A stretch of 64,000 nucleotides of DNA from Sinorhizobium psoraleae (GTDB taxonomy: Bacteria; Pseudomonadota; Alphaproteobacteria; Rhizobiales; Rhizobiaceae), in NCBI RefSeq assembly GCF_013283645.1, contig NZ_JABEKV010000007.1, positions 63,593-127,592 of the forward strand, in the 5' to 3' direction. Made by a program: the position numbers and the translations under genes. The notes below the pieces were generated by a model that saw nothing but the letters and a program-made list of their open reading frames with translations, made no database searches and had not been told where the DNA came from. Below are positions 18,894 to 27,970 of this stretch, in pieces (positions within the stretch are counted from its first letter, which is position 1; each line of letters begins with the position of its first letter).

Positions 18894-19898
18894 ATGTCCA
18901 TCAGTCTTCAAGGCCGTAGCCTCCTGACCCTCGACGAATTCACTTCAGAGGAGATCGGATTTCTGTTGCAGCGCGCCGCCGAGTTGAAGGCTGACAAGCG
19001 AAGCGATAATGAAATCCCCCGGCTCAGCGGTAAGAACATCGCGCTTGTCAGCGAGGCGGATCAGATCGGCACTTTCTTCGGATCCGAAGTTGCAGCCTAT
19101 GATCAGGGCGCACGCGTCATCAGCCTGAGACTCGACGCGGGGCCACAGTGCGGATCGACCAAGGACTCGGCCCGTGCGCTCGGCAGAATCTATGACGCTA
19201 TCGAATATTGCGGCCACGCCCAAACCACCGTGGAGGAGCTGGCGGCATACGCCCAGGTGCCGGTCTACAATGGATCCACCGACGAATCCTGTCCGATCCA
19301 GGCATTGGCAGATTTTCTCACGATGCGGGAGGCCGCCAAAAAAGAGCTGTCGGACATCACGGTCGCCTTTATGGGCGACGGCCGCAGTCCTATCGCCAAG
19401 TCGCTCGCCACAGGAGCGTCCAAGCTCGCGATGGATTTTAGGATCGTCTCGCCGCCGATATTCTGGCCGGCTCCGCCCTTCGTCGACCGCGTTACCTCGG
19501 AAGCGCGGAAGAATGGCGGGAAGTTCTCGGTCCTGGAGCATGTCGGCGTTGGGGTGTTGGGTGCAGACTTCGTCTACACGGCGTCGTGGCTGGGAGAACA
19601 TGAGGCGGGCTGGGCCGAGCGCATCAGGCTGCTGGCGCCTTTCGGCGTCAGGGCAAATGTCCTGGAAGCGACCGACAATCCGTATTGCAAGGTCATGCAT
19701 TGCTTGCCTGCCTTCCACGACAGGAGCTCAAGGACAGGAGCACGCGTCGCCAAGGAGTTCGGGCTCGACTGCATGGAAGTCTCTGACGCGATCTTTGAAT
19801 CGAACGCTTCCGTCGTCTTCGACCAGGCGGAAAACCGCATGCATGCGGTCAAGGCCGTTTTCGTGGCCACAATTGAAAACCGGAAGTCTGCTGTATGA
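18894..19898 (+). CDS. Ornithine carbamoyltransferase-like protein without the STRTR loop
   Basis: The 334-residue protein aligns with ornithine carbamoyltransferase along its whole length: N-terminal QGRSLLTLDEFT, EVAAYDQGARV, the domain hinge, and HCLPAFHD near residue 275. However, the carbamoyl-phosphate loop that normally reads S-T-R-T-R (near residues 55-59) is replaced by QIGTFFGS, and the HPTQ motif is CPIQ (133-136). The ornithine-side HCLP motif is kept. It is thus probably not an ordinary carbamoyltransferase; it may use another phosphate substrate, be regulatory or be inactive. The ATG at 18894 fits the family start; upstream ATGs would add about 26 residues. Two FixK boxes precede it, reminiscent of anaerobic arginine catabolism. 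Confidence 0.75.
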   Translation: MSISLQGRSLLTLDEFTSEEIGFLLQRAAELKADKRSDNEIPRLSGKNIALVSEADQIGTFFGSEVAAYDQGARVISLRLDAGPQCGSTKDSARALGRIYDAIEYCGHAQTTVEELAAYAQVPVYNGSTDESCPIQALADFLTMREAAKKELSDITVAFMGDGRSPIAKSLATGASKLAMDFRIVSPPIFWPAPPFVDRVTSEARKNGGKFSVLEHVGVGVLGADFVYTASWLGEHEAGWAERIRLLAPFGVRANVLEATDNPYCKVMHCLPAFHDRSSRTGARVAKEFGLDCMEVSDAIFESNASVVFDQAENRMHAVKAVFVATIENRKSAV

Positions 19899-20253
19899 GA
19901 TCGAGACTGTTGAGAACGGCATCGCTGAGGCGTGCCCGCCCATAGGCTGCGTTCGCGGGCGGGAGGGGATCCAAAAGAGGGCCACTGGCGCTCGCGACCG
20001 GATGAGCTGCATGGCAACTATCGACACCCCTTCCGGCCACAGGCCCTGAGCAGGCGCCAGTGCCGAGTACAGCCTGGCCGCCGCACTCCAGGTGCGCCTG
20101 CTGCATCCCAGCCAACGCGACGAACTCAAGCGAGCCGAGCAGAAAACAGCGTCGCAGGATGGCAGTGGCCATAACCGACGCTCGGCGTTACGGAGCGAGG
20201 TCGTCAGCTTGCCCACCGATACAGGTGGAGGCGGAACACTCCGCAGAGATCCC
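19899..20253. other. Intergenic stretch without recognised gene
   Basis: About 355 bp between the convergent carbamoyltransferase-like and DUF6448 genes. I see no coding pattern, FixK box or convincing terminator; possibly a remnant. Confidence 0.4.
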
Positions 20254-20880
20254 TCATTCCGTACCCTGGTGGTGATCCTGGGTAGGCGCTGCTTCAACGT
20301 GCATTCCGCCCTTCGCGGCGAGATGGATGCCCTCGACATAGCCTATGAAAGCGAGTTCGGCGCTTACTCGGGCACGGGCCTTGGCAACGTCGGCCTGGGC
20401 AGTTGGCTCCCTCGTAACCGCGCGGTGAGCCCTGGCCTCGCGGTATCTTTGCGCGATTCCGTGGCTGACCTCCTCACTCATGAGGGCGGTCAGCGCATCC
20501 GGCTTCCCGGTCTCGAGCGCCTCTTCGGCGGCTGGGATTGCTGGGCCGAAATCGGTACCGGCCGGTTTTAACCCGGTGTAAGGCGCTCCCTCCCCAGCAC
20601 GGTGGAGCCGCACTGCGGTTTCCATGAAGTAGCGATCAGCCAATGCCTTGGCATCGGGTCCCTGCTTGCGCACGTTGAGCGACTGCTCAAAGGCCGAGCG
20701 CAACTCAGGCTCGGCCGGAGCAGGCGCAAATGGGAGTATGAGATTGACGTTTCCGCGATCAAGTGCCCGAACCGCGGCCGTGGCCACCGGACCGTCTGCG
20801 GCGTCGCAATGGGCCCGAGCGCTGATTGGAATAAGCGCCACTCCAAGCAAGATAACAACAGTTGCGAGCATTTTTGACAT
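20254..20880 (-). CDS. DUF6448 family secreted protein
   Basis: The 208-residue product has a cleavable signal peptide (hydrophobic residues 5-20, ending SARA) and a mature start HCDAADGPVATAA, followed by a helical domain rich in Ala and Arg and a His-rich tail (HVEAAPTQDHHQ). This agrees with the DUF6448 family of periplasmic proteins, whose role is unknown. An AGAGGAG site precedes the ATG. It is downstream of a damaged hemerythrin-like gene on the same strand and may share its FixK-box promoter at 21459. Confidence 0.75.
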   Translation of the reverse strand: MSKMLATVVILLGVALIPISARAHCDAADGPVATAAVRALDRGNVNLILPFAPAPAEPELRSAFEQSLNVRKQGPDAKALADRYFMETAVRLHRAGEGAPYTGLKPAGTDFGPAIPAAEEALETGKPDALTALMSEEVSHGIAQRYREARAHRAVTREPTAQADVAKARARVSAELAFIGYVEGIHLAAKGGMHVEAAPTQDHHQGTE

Positions 20881-20914
20881 TCGATGCTCCTCTGGTTGAT
20901 TGCTGACAGCAGGT

Positions 20915-21377
20915 TTAGCGGGGGAGCCACCTTCCGAGCACGAGCTTTACATAGCGGCCGACCAGGAGCGCAGCGAATAGAGGACTTCCTCGTCGGTGCG
21001 GGCGTGCAACATCAGTTTCTCCGCGAAGATTGTATATCCGGAACGTTTTTGGCCTTCGCCGCAGCCACGAGGTCGCCAAGTGCCACGACGATCTGCTTGT
21101 GCTCGCTCAGCATTTCCGGCAACTCGGCCTCAAGTCTATCTGTCAGCGTGAGAACATCGGCCATGCCCGGCACTACATTGCCCGTCGCCAAGGGTGCGAG
21201 CAAACAAAGCGGAGGTAATGTGAACTCCTCCTCCCGCACGAAATGCGGCGGATGCAGACGCATTGCGACTTCTTTCGCGGCTTCGCCTACGCGACCGCCC
21301 GCCTTCGTCGCGTCAGCCAACTCCGCGTGAAGTTTGGCATGCTCGACTTTTAGAGATTCGGGGATCGGAAATTCCAT
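20915..21377 (-). pseudogene. Hemerythrin-like protein, two single-base losses near the 3' end
   Basis: The first ~110 residues show a hemerythrin HHE pattern (LKVEHAKLHAEL, then LHPPHFVREEEFTLPPL, later LSEHKQIV). After NVPD the frame departs from the family. One added base gives YTIFAEKLMLHARTDEEVLY, and a second added base gives AALLVGRYVKLVLG to a stop at 20915-20917. The intact protein would be about 155 residues, with a diiron site for O2, NO or redox sensing. As it stands the final helix and its histidine ligand (LMLHARTDEE) are lost, unless these two gaps are sequencing errors. A FixK box lies 88 bp before the start. Confidence 0.7.
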
Positions 21378-21458
21378 CGATTGCTCCTTTCAGGGGGGAG
21401 CGCAGCATCCGGCAATGGCACCTGAAGATGCAGTGTCGCACACCTTTGAGTTCGTCAT

Positions 21459-21472
21459 TTGATACAGATCAA
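21459..21472. promoter_or_regulatory. FixK/FNR box upstream of hemerythrin-like gene
   Basis: TTGATACAGATCAA, an excellent match including the TTGAT/ATCAA half-sites, centred about 88 bp before the start at 21377 (minus strand). Confidence 0.8.
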
Positions 21473-21782
21473 TCCGGCTGACGCTTCGATAGGAATCGTC
21501 TGCCACCGTTCGGCTAGTCGCCGCGGCTTTTGAGAGCCGCAATTGCCTAGAAGCTCCTCGCCAAGGCGGGTCTTCCCGCTGAAGTAATCAACGGGCCGCC
21601 CGATTTCCTGAAAAGCTTGCGTTATGGAAAACAGATACGCTGATCGAAACTAGGCCAAGATCGCGGCCGGTTTTCCTTGCGGCCATGGGAGCCGACCGCT
21701 TGCGTGACGACAGCCAGGCATGGTGAAGCTCACGGGAAAGGTCTGCTCCTGTGTCCGACTGGCTCGGCACGTCCTTTGCGCG
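21473..21782. other. Intergenic stretch without recognised gene
   Basis: About 310 bp between the cyclase stop and the FixK box. I see no convincing reading frame, repeat or terminator. Confidence 0.4.
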
Positions 21783-23153
21783 TTACCCGGCTGGCTTGGT
21801 CCCTGTGTAGGCAAAGACCGCCACATGCTCGCCACGCCCTCCCAATGGTTCTCGGCAAACCGCCTCCCACGAGCATTGCTGCCGTGCCCGCAATACCACG
21901 GTCTCTGAAGCTAGCAGGGCGGTATCGAACCGCTTAGTAGCCTGTTCAATCTTGGCAGCCACATTGACAGTGTCGCCAAGCACTGTGAACTCAAGTCGTT
22001 GGTCGTCACCGACCAGCCCGTAATACAGCTCACCGCTGTGGATGCCGATTCCGACCCGGACAGGCGGATCGAATCCGCGTTTAATGTTCCACTGATCCAT
22101 AAGTGCGAGAAGCCGGTGAGCGCAGGCTATGGCGCGAGCGCAATCATCACTTTGGGGTTCTGGAATGCCAAACACAACAAGAGCGCCATCGCCGATAAAC
22201 TTGTCGATCACACCACCAAATGCCTCAGTTGCACGCATGACGCGTCGCCGAAAGGACGAGATGAAGATGGACAGCCTCCCAGGGTCTAATTTCTCGGCAT
22301 AAGCCGTGAACCCCCGTATATCGATGAACAGGACAGTGCCCTGCTGGCGTCGGCCCTGGCGCCAGGTAGCTACATCATTCTCCCCCACCAATGGCGCAAT
22401 CTCGGCTGGCAGGAAGCGAGCCAGGTTTGCTCTTCTGGCTGTCTCACTGACCTCGCGCACGAGAAGGCGCCGAGAGCGCGCCATTGCGAATGCCGTCGTG
22501 AGGCCGATGAGCATCAGCATGACGGCCCGCATAAGATAAGCAGGTAGTGAAAAGAGGCGGCCGACACTTTCTCCCAATGCGCCGATTGGCGGGGTCTCAA
22601 TGCCAGACGGAGACAAGCGAAAGCCAAGCACGGAAGCGACCCCGACTACAGCGATCATTGTTGCCGTGGTGGCCCATATTTGCACGAGCGGTCGATATCG
22701 AAGCGCGCCGACCGCAAGGAGGAGGGGTACAGCCCAGATCGTCGGTAGGGCCGCGACCCAATTGCCCGCTAAGCCAATGCCGTGCAGGGCAAAATAGAGG
22801 CTGACGCCAAGAATTGCTGCATCGCCGGTAACGAGGACGAATGCCATCCAGGGCCTGAACCTGCCGCTGACAACTAGGAGAAACGATGTGATGCCGAGGG
22901 CCAAAAAGGCGAATACCGTGATCAACGCCGCGGCGCGAAGTTGGTTTAGGTTGTTCTCTTGGGTGAGCTCAGTCGTCCCAGAAGAGACCAGGAGACCACT
23001 CGCAAACAGGGCAATGCCCAACGTGATCCTTACCCAACCGATCGTGTATTCGGCCTCGCTCTCCGATTCCCAGAACAGCTTTTCGACAGGGGTTCTGGCG
23101 AGGGCCGAGCGGCTTGCGTCGGATCGATGGGCATTAAGTTGAAAAAATCCCAT
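21783..23153 (-). CDS. Membrane-bound class III adenylate/guanylate cyclase
   Basis: The 456-residue protein has an N-terminal membrane region of six hydrophobic segments (residues about 35-230) and a C-terminal class III cyclase domain. The catalytic landmarks are visible: metal-binding aspartates in FIDIRGFTAYAEK and FIGDGALVVFG, and EFTVLGDTVNVAAKIEQATK. It would make cAMP or cGMP at the inner face of the membrane. A GAGGAGG site seven bases before the ATG at 23153 fixes the start; the frame extends upstream without one. It is the last gene of a minus-strand run that begins with the damaged Cu-ATPase. Confidence 0.88.
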   Translation of the reverse strand: MGFFQLNAHRSDASRSALARTPVEKLFWESESEAEYTIGWVRITLGIALFASGLLVSSGTTELTQENNLNQLRAAALITVFAFLALGITSFLLVVSGRFRPWMAFVLVTGDAAILGVSLYFALHGIGLAGNWVAALPTIWAVPLLLAVGALRYRPLVQIWATTATMIAVVGVASVLGFRLSPSGIETPPIGALGESVGRLFSLPAYLMRAVMLMLIGLTTAFAMARSRRLLVREVSETARRANLARFLPAEIAPLVGENDVATWRQGRRQQGTVLFIDIRGFTAYAEKLDPGRLSIFISSFRRRVMRATEAFGGVIDKFIGDGALVVFGIPEPQSDDCARAIACAHRLLALMDQWNIKRGFDPPVRVGIGIHSGELYYGLVGDDQRLEFTVLGDTVNVAAKIEQATKRFDTALLASETVVLRARQQCSWEAVCREPLGGRGEHVAVFAYTGTKPAG

Positions 23154-23230
23154 AAACAAACCTCCTCTCCTAATAGGCTTCACCCCGTCGGCGAGGCCGA
23201 TGAGGACTGCTCGCCAATACCTCGGCAAAG

Positions 23231-23589
23231 CTATCCGGTTGACGTACCAGCGGGGTAGATCGTGCCGAACAGCGGGCCAAGGAGCTTGCCCGCGAACGTT
23301 GCCGGATAATCAAAATCGATGAACACGCGCAGTCGCGAAGCCTCCCCAGAAGGGCGGATCTCGAATCCCATTCGGTAGGCGCCGATGACGAGGAGCTTCG
23401 GTTGCCCACGCGTCTCCAACACTTTGCGGCATGGCGGCTGATGCTCGATGACCTCCACTCGCCGAGCATCATCATCGACGGCTTCTGCACGTGCGAGCCA
23501 AGGTTCGCCTGGTCGTCGAGATAGGCGAACAGCACCTGTGCGGGCGTCGGGACGTCCGCAGTGGCTTGTGCTGCGTAGGCGTAGGTCAT
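23231..23589 (-). pseudogene. SRPBCC-fold protein with a frame-breaking internal loss
   Basis: The frame opening at 23589 ([18 protein letters not shown]) begins like a SRPBCC/polyketide-cyclase-type protein and runs to KPSMMMLG. The family continuation then resumes in another frame (VEVIEHQPPCRKVLETRG, IGAYRMGFEI, RLRVFIDFDYP) down to a stop at 23231. About 25 residues expected between the two parts appear to be missing, so I infer a deletion with a frameshift. The start overlaps the stop of the DUF2933 gene by 4 bp, which indicates one operon. Confidence 0.6.
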
Positions 23590-23795
23590 GTTGGGTCGTC
23601 CGTCTTCGTGCGATGGTCGCCAGCGCCATGGCGATGTCGACCGTGGCCATGGAAGAGATGCATCAGCGGGCAGGCAAGCAACAGCAGGTAGGATGCGAGA
23701 CCCAACGCATGCTGCCAGTGCTCACGAAGGACGAAGAACGCGGCAATTACCGTGAGCGAAGCGGCAAACAGTGTCCATCTGCGATCCCAGGTCAT
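23586..23795 (-). CDS. DUF2933 small membrane protein
   Basis: This 69-residue protein has two hydrophobic segments, [10 protein letters not shown] and [18 protein letters not shown], then a His/Gly-rich tail (HGHGRHRHG). That is the DUF2933 pattern, often found beside copper or heavy-metal ATPases. It overlaps the Cu-ATPase stop and the SRPBCC start by 4 bp each (ATGA-type), so translation is coupled. The His-rich tail suggests metal binding. Confidence 0.8.
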   Translation of the reverse strand: MTWDRRWTLFAASLTVIAAFFVLREHWQHALGLASYLLLLACPLMHLFHGHGRHRHGAGDHRTKTDDPT

Positions 23796-25618
23796 ATCCG
23801 GGCACTCCTCAATCTGAGCGAATTGCCGATCACGCTGACCGACGAGAGCGCTATGGCGGCGGCGGCGATGATCAGCGACAGTAGAAGTCCGAGGGCGGGG
23901 TAGAGCACGCCAGCCGCAACCGGGACGCCAGCGGCGTTGTAGATGAAGGCGAAGAACAGATTCTGCCGGATGTTCCGCATCGTCGCGTGACTGAGCTGCC
24001 GCGCCCGTACAACCCCCTGCAGGTCGCCCTTCAGCGGCGTCACGCCAGCACTCTCGATTGCCACATCGGTTCCGGTGCCCATCGCGATGCCGACGTCAGC
24101 GGCGGCAAGGGCAGGAGCATCGTTCACGCCGTCGCCCGCCATGGCAACGATCCTGCCCTCATTGCGCAGACGAGCGACGATCTCGCTCTTATGCTCGGGC
24201 AGGACTTCCGCCTCGACCTCGCTGATCCCAAGCTTGCGGGCGACCGCATTGGCGGTGGTCTTGTTGTCCCCGGTGAGCATGAGCACGCGCACGCCGTCCT
24301 TGATCAGCGCCTCGACGGCGGTGGGTGTCGTCCCCTTGATCGGGTCGGAGATCGCGAACAACCCGCCGAGACGACCGTCGATGGACGCGAAGATGACCGT
24401 CGCTCCTTCGCCGCGCAGCTCCTCCGCCTTTTGCGAGAGGGCGGAGACGTCCACCCCTTCCTCGGACATGACCTGGTGGCTGCCGATAATCATCCTGCGG
24501 TCATCAACGAGACCGGTCACACCCTTGCCAACCGGGCTGTCAAAATCTTCCGCCTTCCCGAGTACCATTCCGCGCTCATTTTCGGCCTCGACAATGGCGG
24601 TCGCCAACGGATGCTCGCTCGAACGCTCCAAGGTAGCTGCCAATCGCAGGAGGGCCTCCTCCGGAGTGCCGTCCGACGCGACAATCGAGGTGACCTTCGG
24701 CTTGCCCTGGGTCAGGGTCCCCGTCTTGCCGACGCCAACCATGATCGACATCGGGGTGGCGAGGCCGAGCGCACAGGGGCGGGCGATGATCAGCACCGCC
24801 ACTGCGGCTACCAGTCCATGGGTGAAGCGGGGTTCCGGCCCGACAGCCATCCACGTGGCGAAGGCGACGATGGCGATCAGAATGACAGCGGGAACGAACC
24901 AGCCAGAGACTTCGTCGGCCAGGCGTTGGATGGGAGCGCGAGACGGTTGGGCTTCGGCGACCATGCGGACGATCTGCGATAGCATGGTGTCGCGGCCGAC
25001 CTTGCCCGCTTCCATGACGAAGCCGCCCGTCTTGTTCATCGTGCCACCGATCAGCTTCGCGCCGACCACCTTGGTGACCGGCATCGATTGCCCGGTGATC
25101 CTCGATTCATCGGCGGTGGCGACCACGCTGTAGACCAAGGCGACGCCCGTGCCCATGGCGATCAGGGTGAACATGTTCAGGTGTCGCGTGACGAGGGACC
25201 GCCAAGCCCGCTCGACGAAGGGAGCGCCTGCCCAGAGCACGACAGGCGTTGCGAAGACGAGTTGCAGCCAGTTCGAGGTCTGAGGGCTGACCATCATATG
25301 CAGATCGAAAAGGTGGCCTCCCATTTCTAGGATCAGAACGGGTACGGTGAGCGCCAGTCCGATCCAGAACCTCCGTCGCATGTCGACCAGCTCTGGGCTG
25401 GGACCCGTTTCGGCGGTCACGACTTCGGGTTCGAGGGCCATGCCGCAGATCCGGCAGTTGCCGGGACCGATCTGACGCACCTGCGGGTGCATCGGGCAGG
25501 TGTAGATTACCTCGTCACGATCTTCCTTGCGGACGTTCCGGCCGCTTGCCGCAGTGACGTTCTCGCTTGCATGATGATGCTGATGATGGTGCTCGTGACG
25601 GTTCTCGTGCTCACTCAT
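23792..25618 (-). pseudogene. Copper P1B ATPase with in-frame deletions, catalytic aspartate lost
   Basis: The frame is open for 608 residues but key parts are gone. The N-terminus (His-rich, then [22 protein letters not shown]) is a metal-binding domain. After VYSVVAT the sequence jumps to [14 protein letters not shown], so about 85 residues containing a helix and part of the actuator are missing. The CPC motif reads RPC ([10 protein letters not shown]). VGVG then runs directly into [10 protein letters not shown], deleting about 27 residues and the phosphorylated Asp of DKTGT. TGDNKTT and GDGVNDAP remain. It cannot pump. The start at 25618 has GGAG nine bases upstream. A FixK box lies about 146 bp before it. 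Confidence 0.85.
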
Positions 25619-25757
25619 GGCGAAGAGCTCCATGAAAGGACTCGCTCATCCAGCAAAGATGAAGCCAGATGCTTTACGGCAATGTTGCCCCCAAAACGGT
25701 TCGCGCGAGGCCTTGGCGCTGGTTCAAGCACATTGGGGCGAGTTCACCACGCGTGCC

Positions 25758-25771
25758 TTGATCTTCGTCAA
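25758..25771. promoter_or_regulatory. FixK/FNR box upstream of Cu-ATPase remnant
   Basis: TTGATCTTCGTCAA, exact match, centred about 146 bp before the start at 25618 (minus strand). Confidence 0.6.
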
Positions 25772-25814
25772 CGCAACCGACGACGTTATCCCGCATTCCT
25801 TTCGCAGTGACCGA

Positions 25815-26432
25815 TCATTTAACTTCCAGCCAACCGCCGTCGAAGCCGGCGCGCCGCAATCCCGTCAGCACATAGGGGCAGGTCCGCATCAACCGCCACA
25901 ACAGGCCGCTCCAATGGTTCTCGATCATCAGCACGATCGGTCCCTGATTGAGTCCGAAGTGCCAGGGCGACACCCACCAGCCATAGGGGGTCGCGATCTC
26001 GCTAATTTCCCGTTCGCGAGCGTCCGCCAAGTCGAAGTACGCCGCAGCCGACAGGGCCCCGGCCAGGAGCAGGGCGCTATCGATCGTCGACAGCTCGCAT
26101 TGCCAGGCGCGACGCCCGGATGCCATGTCAAGGAAATGATAGTAAAAACCTTTGTACCCGGTGGCATCAGGCTCCGGTCCCTGAGGGCTGGATGAGAAGA
26201 AACGAAGCGTGGCTAACGTTCGCGCGACGGCGCCTGAGCGGCTCATCAGTCCGTTCTCCACGGCGACGGGGTAGCAGGCGAGGGCGAGACCTGTCGCGGC
26301 GATGCTCGATGGCCAGTTCTCGGCCGTCTTGTCGAGGATCAGACCGTTGGCGGGGTTCACTTCCTTGAGAAAGTAGTCGAACGCCTCCCGCTGAAGTTGG
26401 CGAAGGTCATCCGTAGACCTGGCTGCTTCCAT
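25815..26432 (-). pseudogene. Glucoamylase-type (PF10091-like) protein with large in-frame deletion
   Basis: The 205-residue frame begins like the glycoamylase family (LQREAFDYFLKEVNPANGLILDKT, later GYKGFYYHFLDM, STIDSALLLAGAL) and ends with its C-terminus (GWWVSPWHFGLNQGPIVLMIENH, GLRRAGFDGGWL). Between DLADARERE and GWWVSPWHF roughly 200 residues usual for the family are missing, including most of the catalytic barrel, yet the frame is kept. Intact proteins of this family are about 430-460 residues and act on beta-glucans. The AGGAG site six bases before ATG 26432 sets the start. It is probably non-functional. Confidence 0.7.
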
Positions 26433-26655
26433 GTTCGGCTCCTGCCGCGAAATTGCATCGTGGAGAAATCGTGACGCGATGGATTTCGCAGTATACCGCA
26501 TCGGGAGCTGTGAAGCGCTTATGCTCGGCACCGATGACCTTGTCGCTCCGGTTGCCCGGATGGCGTTTCTGCGCTTCAGAGCGGAGCAAAAGGTCCGCGG
26601 CCATGATGGTTCCCCTGGTGTCAGTTCCTGACCAGACGGCTGTGATCGGCGCAGC

Positions 26656-26669
26656 TTGATCCGCATCAA
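26656..26669. promoter_or_regulatory. FixK/FNR box upstream of Spy-like gene
   Basis: TTGATCCGCATCAA, exact match, about 100 bp before the plus-strand start at 26763 and 230 bp before the minus-strand start at 26432. The rest of the 330-bp interval (26433-26762) shows no gene. Confidence 0.75.
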
Positions 26670-26762
26670 GGTAGATTTGTTGCCGCAGCGATATTTTCGA
26701 AATGATGCGGGATAATCGCTGATTGGCGGCTACCCATTCAGACAAATGTCGGGAGGTGAGAA

Positions 26763-27392
26763 ATGGCGACCTTGCGAACTATGCTGCTTACGAGTGCACT
26801 TGTCCTGGTTGGCATGCCTGCCTTTGCCGAAGACGCACACCATCCCCAGGCCACGGCCGGCCAAGGGAGCGGAGACGCGCAAATTCAAGCACCCGCCGCG
26901 AGTTCGAGCGCCGTGACGCCGTATGGCATGATGTCAGGTGACATGATGAGCGGAATGATGGGCGGTGGCCGGGATCCCATGGGCATGATGGCCGCAGGAC
27001 AAGGCCCGACGGGACAGGGCGGCATGGGGTGGGCGATGGCCCAGATGATGGCCCCTGAACATATCGAGGGCCGGATCGCGTTCTTGAAGACAGAGCTTAA
27101 GATAACGCCCGAGCAGGAGTCTGTTTGGAATGCATTTGCCGAGGCGCTGCGTACCAATGCCGGCGGCGCGCAGAATGGTATGATGCAGATGCCGGGCGCA
27201 ATGGGCGGGCCGGGTAGAACGGCGGCGACTCCATTGCAGCGTATCGAGCTCCGGGAAAGCGCTCTCGCCAGGCGCCTCGAAAGCGTGCGCAAGCTGAAGG
27301 CATCCCTCGTTCCTCTCTATCAGGCGCTGGATGGAACGCAGAAGCAGATGGCCGACAAGCTTCTCCTACCTCCAATGATGGGAATGATGTAG
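26763..27392 (+). CDS. Spy/CpxP-like periplasmic protein, Met/Gly-rich
   Basis: The 209-residue product has a signal peptide (residues 1-22, ending AFA) and a Met-Gly-rich linker with repeated MMSGDMMSGMMGGG-type runs (about residues 55-90). A helical domain with the LTxxQ-like core (LKITPEQESVWNAFAEAL) follows, and the tail ends PPMMGMM. This agrees with the Spy/CpxP chaperone group, which protects envelope proteins; the Met-rich segments could bind Cu(I), in keeping with the copper-ATPase remnant nearby. A GGGAGGTGAG site precedes the ATG and a FixK box lies about 100 bp upstream. Confidence 0.8.
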   Translation: MATLRTMLLTSALVLVGMPAFAEDAHHPQATAGQGSGDAQIQAPAASSSAVTPYGMMSGDMMSGMMGGGRDPMGMMAAGQGPTGQGGMGWAMAQMMAPEHIEGRIAFLKTELKITPEQESVWNAFAEALRTNAGGAQNGMMQMPGAMGGPGRTAATPLQRIELRESALARRLESVRKLKASLVPLYQALDGTQKQMADKLLLPPMMGMM

Positions 27393-27446
27393 GTGGCAGG
27401 GCAGCCACTTCGATGAGCAGCGTTATGACTACCTAAGGCACGAGTT

Positions 27447-27749
27447 CTAGGAGCGGATGCTGAAGGCATAGAAACCAACACCCGCATCGACCTCCGCGTT
27501 TCCGGTCTCGACCGCCGTTCCCAACTGCTCACCTCGATCGATGAAGTGGATCGTCTTGCTGAAGGGAACAAGGATGCGGATCAAACGGCGCTTCTCCATA
27601 CCGTCGAGATCGCCTGTCCAAGCACTATTTCCACGCGTTGGCGCTGCATGCCCGGCATATGAACCGTCCATTGAAACGCCGATGGCGGCCATAACGGCAA
27701 GAATGAGAGGGACACACCTACGCGCAACGAAAGCGAGACGCGTCAGCAT
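27447..27749 (-). pseudogene. Truncated MltF-like periplasmic protein
   Basis: The 100-residue frame has a signal-like N-terminus, then WTGDLDGMEKRRLIRILVPFSKTIHFIDRGEQLG, which matches the start of MltF-type transglycosylase/solute-binding proteins. After about residue 80 the family sequence stops and an unrelated-looking 20-residue tail ends the frame. Nearly all of the binding domain and the whole lysozyme-like domain are absent, so this is a remnant left by deletion. Confidence 0.5.
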
Positions 27750-27970
27750 CGCCTGAAAGCCCCTGTGCGTCGGCTCACATCCGATCGCTTCACACATCGC
27801 CGCTGACCAAGCACCGCTCAAATTGAGACTACACCCTGCGGAATCGATGGCAAGCGACACAAAATGCAATCTTCAGGCGATCGAGCATTATTCTGTTCGG
27901 GTCAGGGGGCGCATCATTATCGATCAAAGTGCGTATTGACGGATCAATTCGCCGCAAGAAGCGCCGCCAG

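Noticed and set aside
23987-25133. Overlapping plus-strand open frames of over 300 codons
   Set aside because: They are antisense to the Cu-ATPase remnant and show only low-complexity basic composition.
27935-27950. TTGACGGATCAA as a possible FixK box
   Set aside because: The spacer is four bases instead of six, and no start codon lies at the usual distance.
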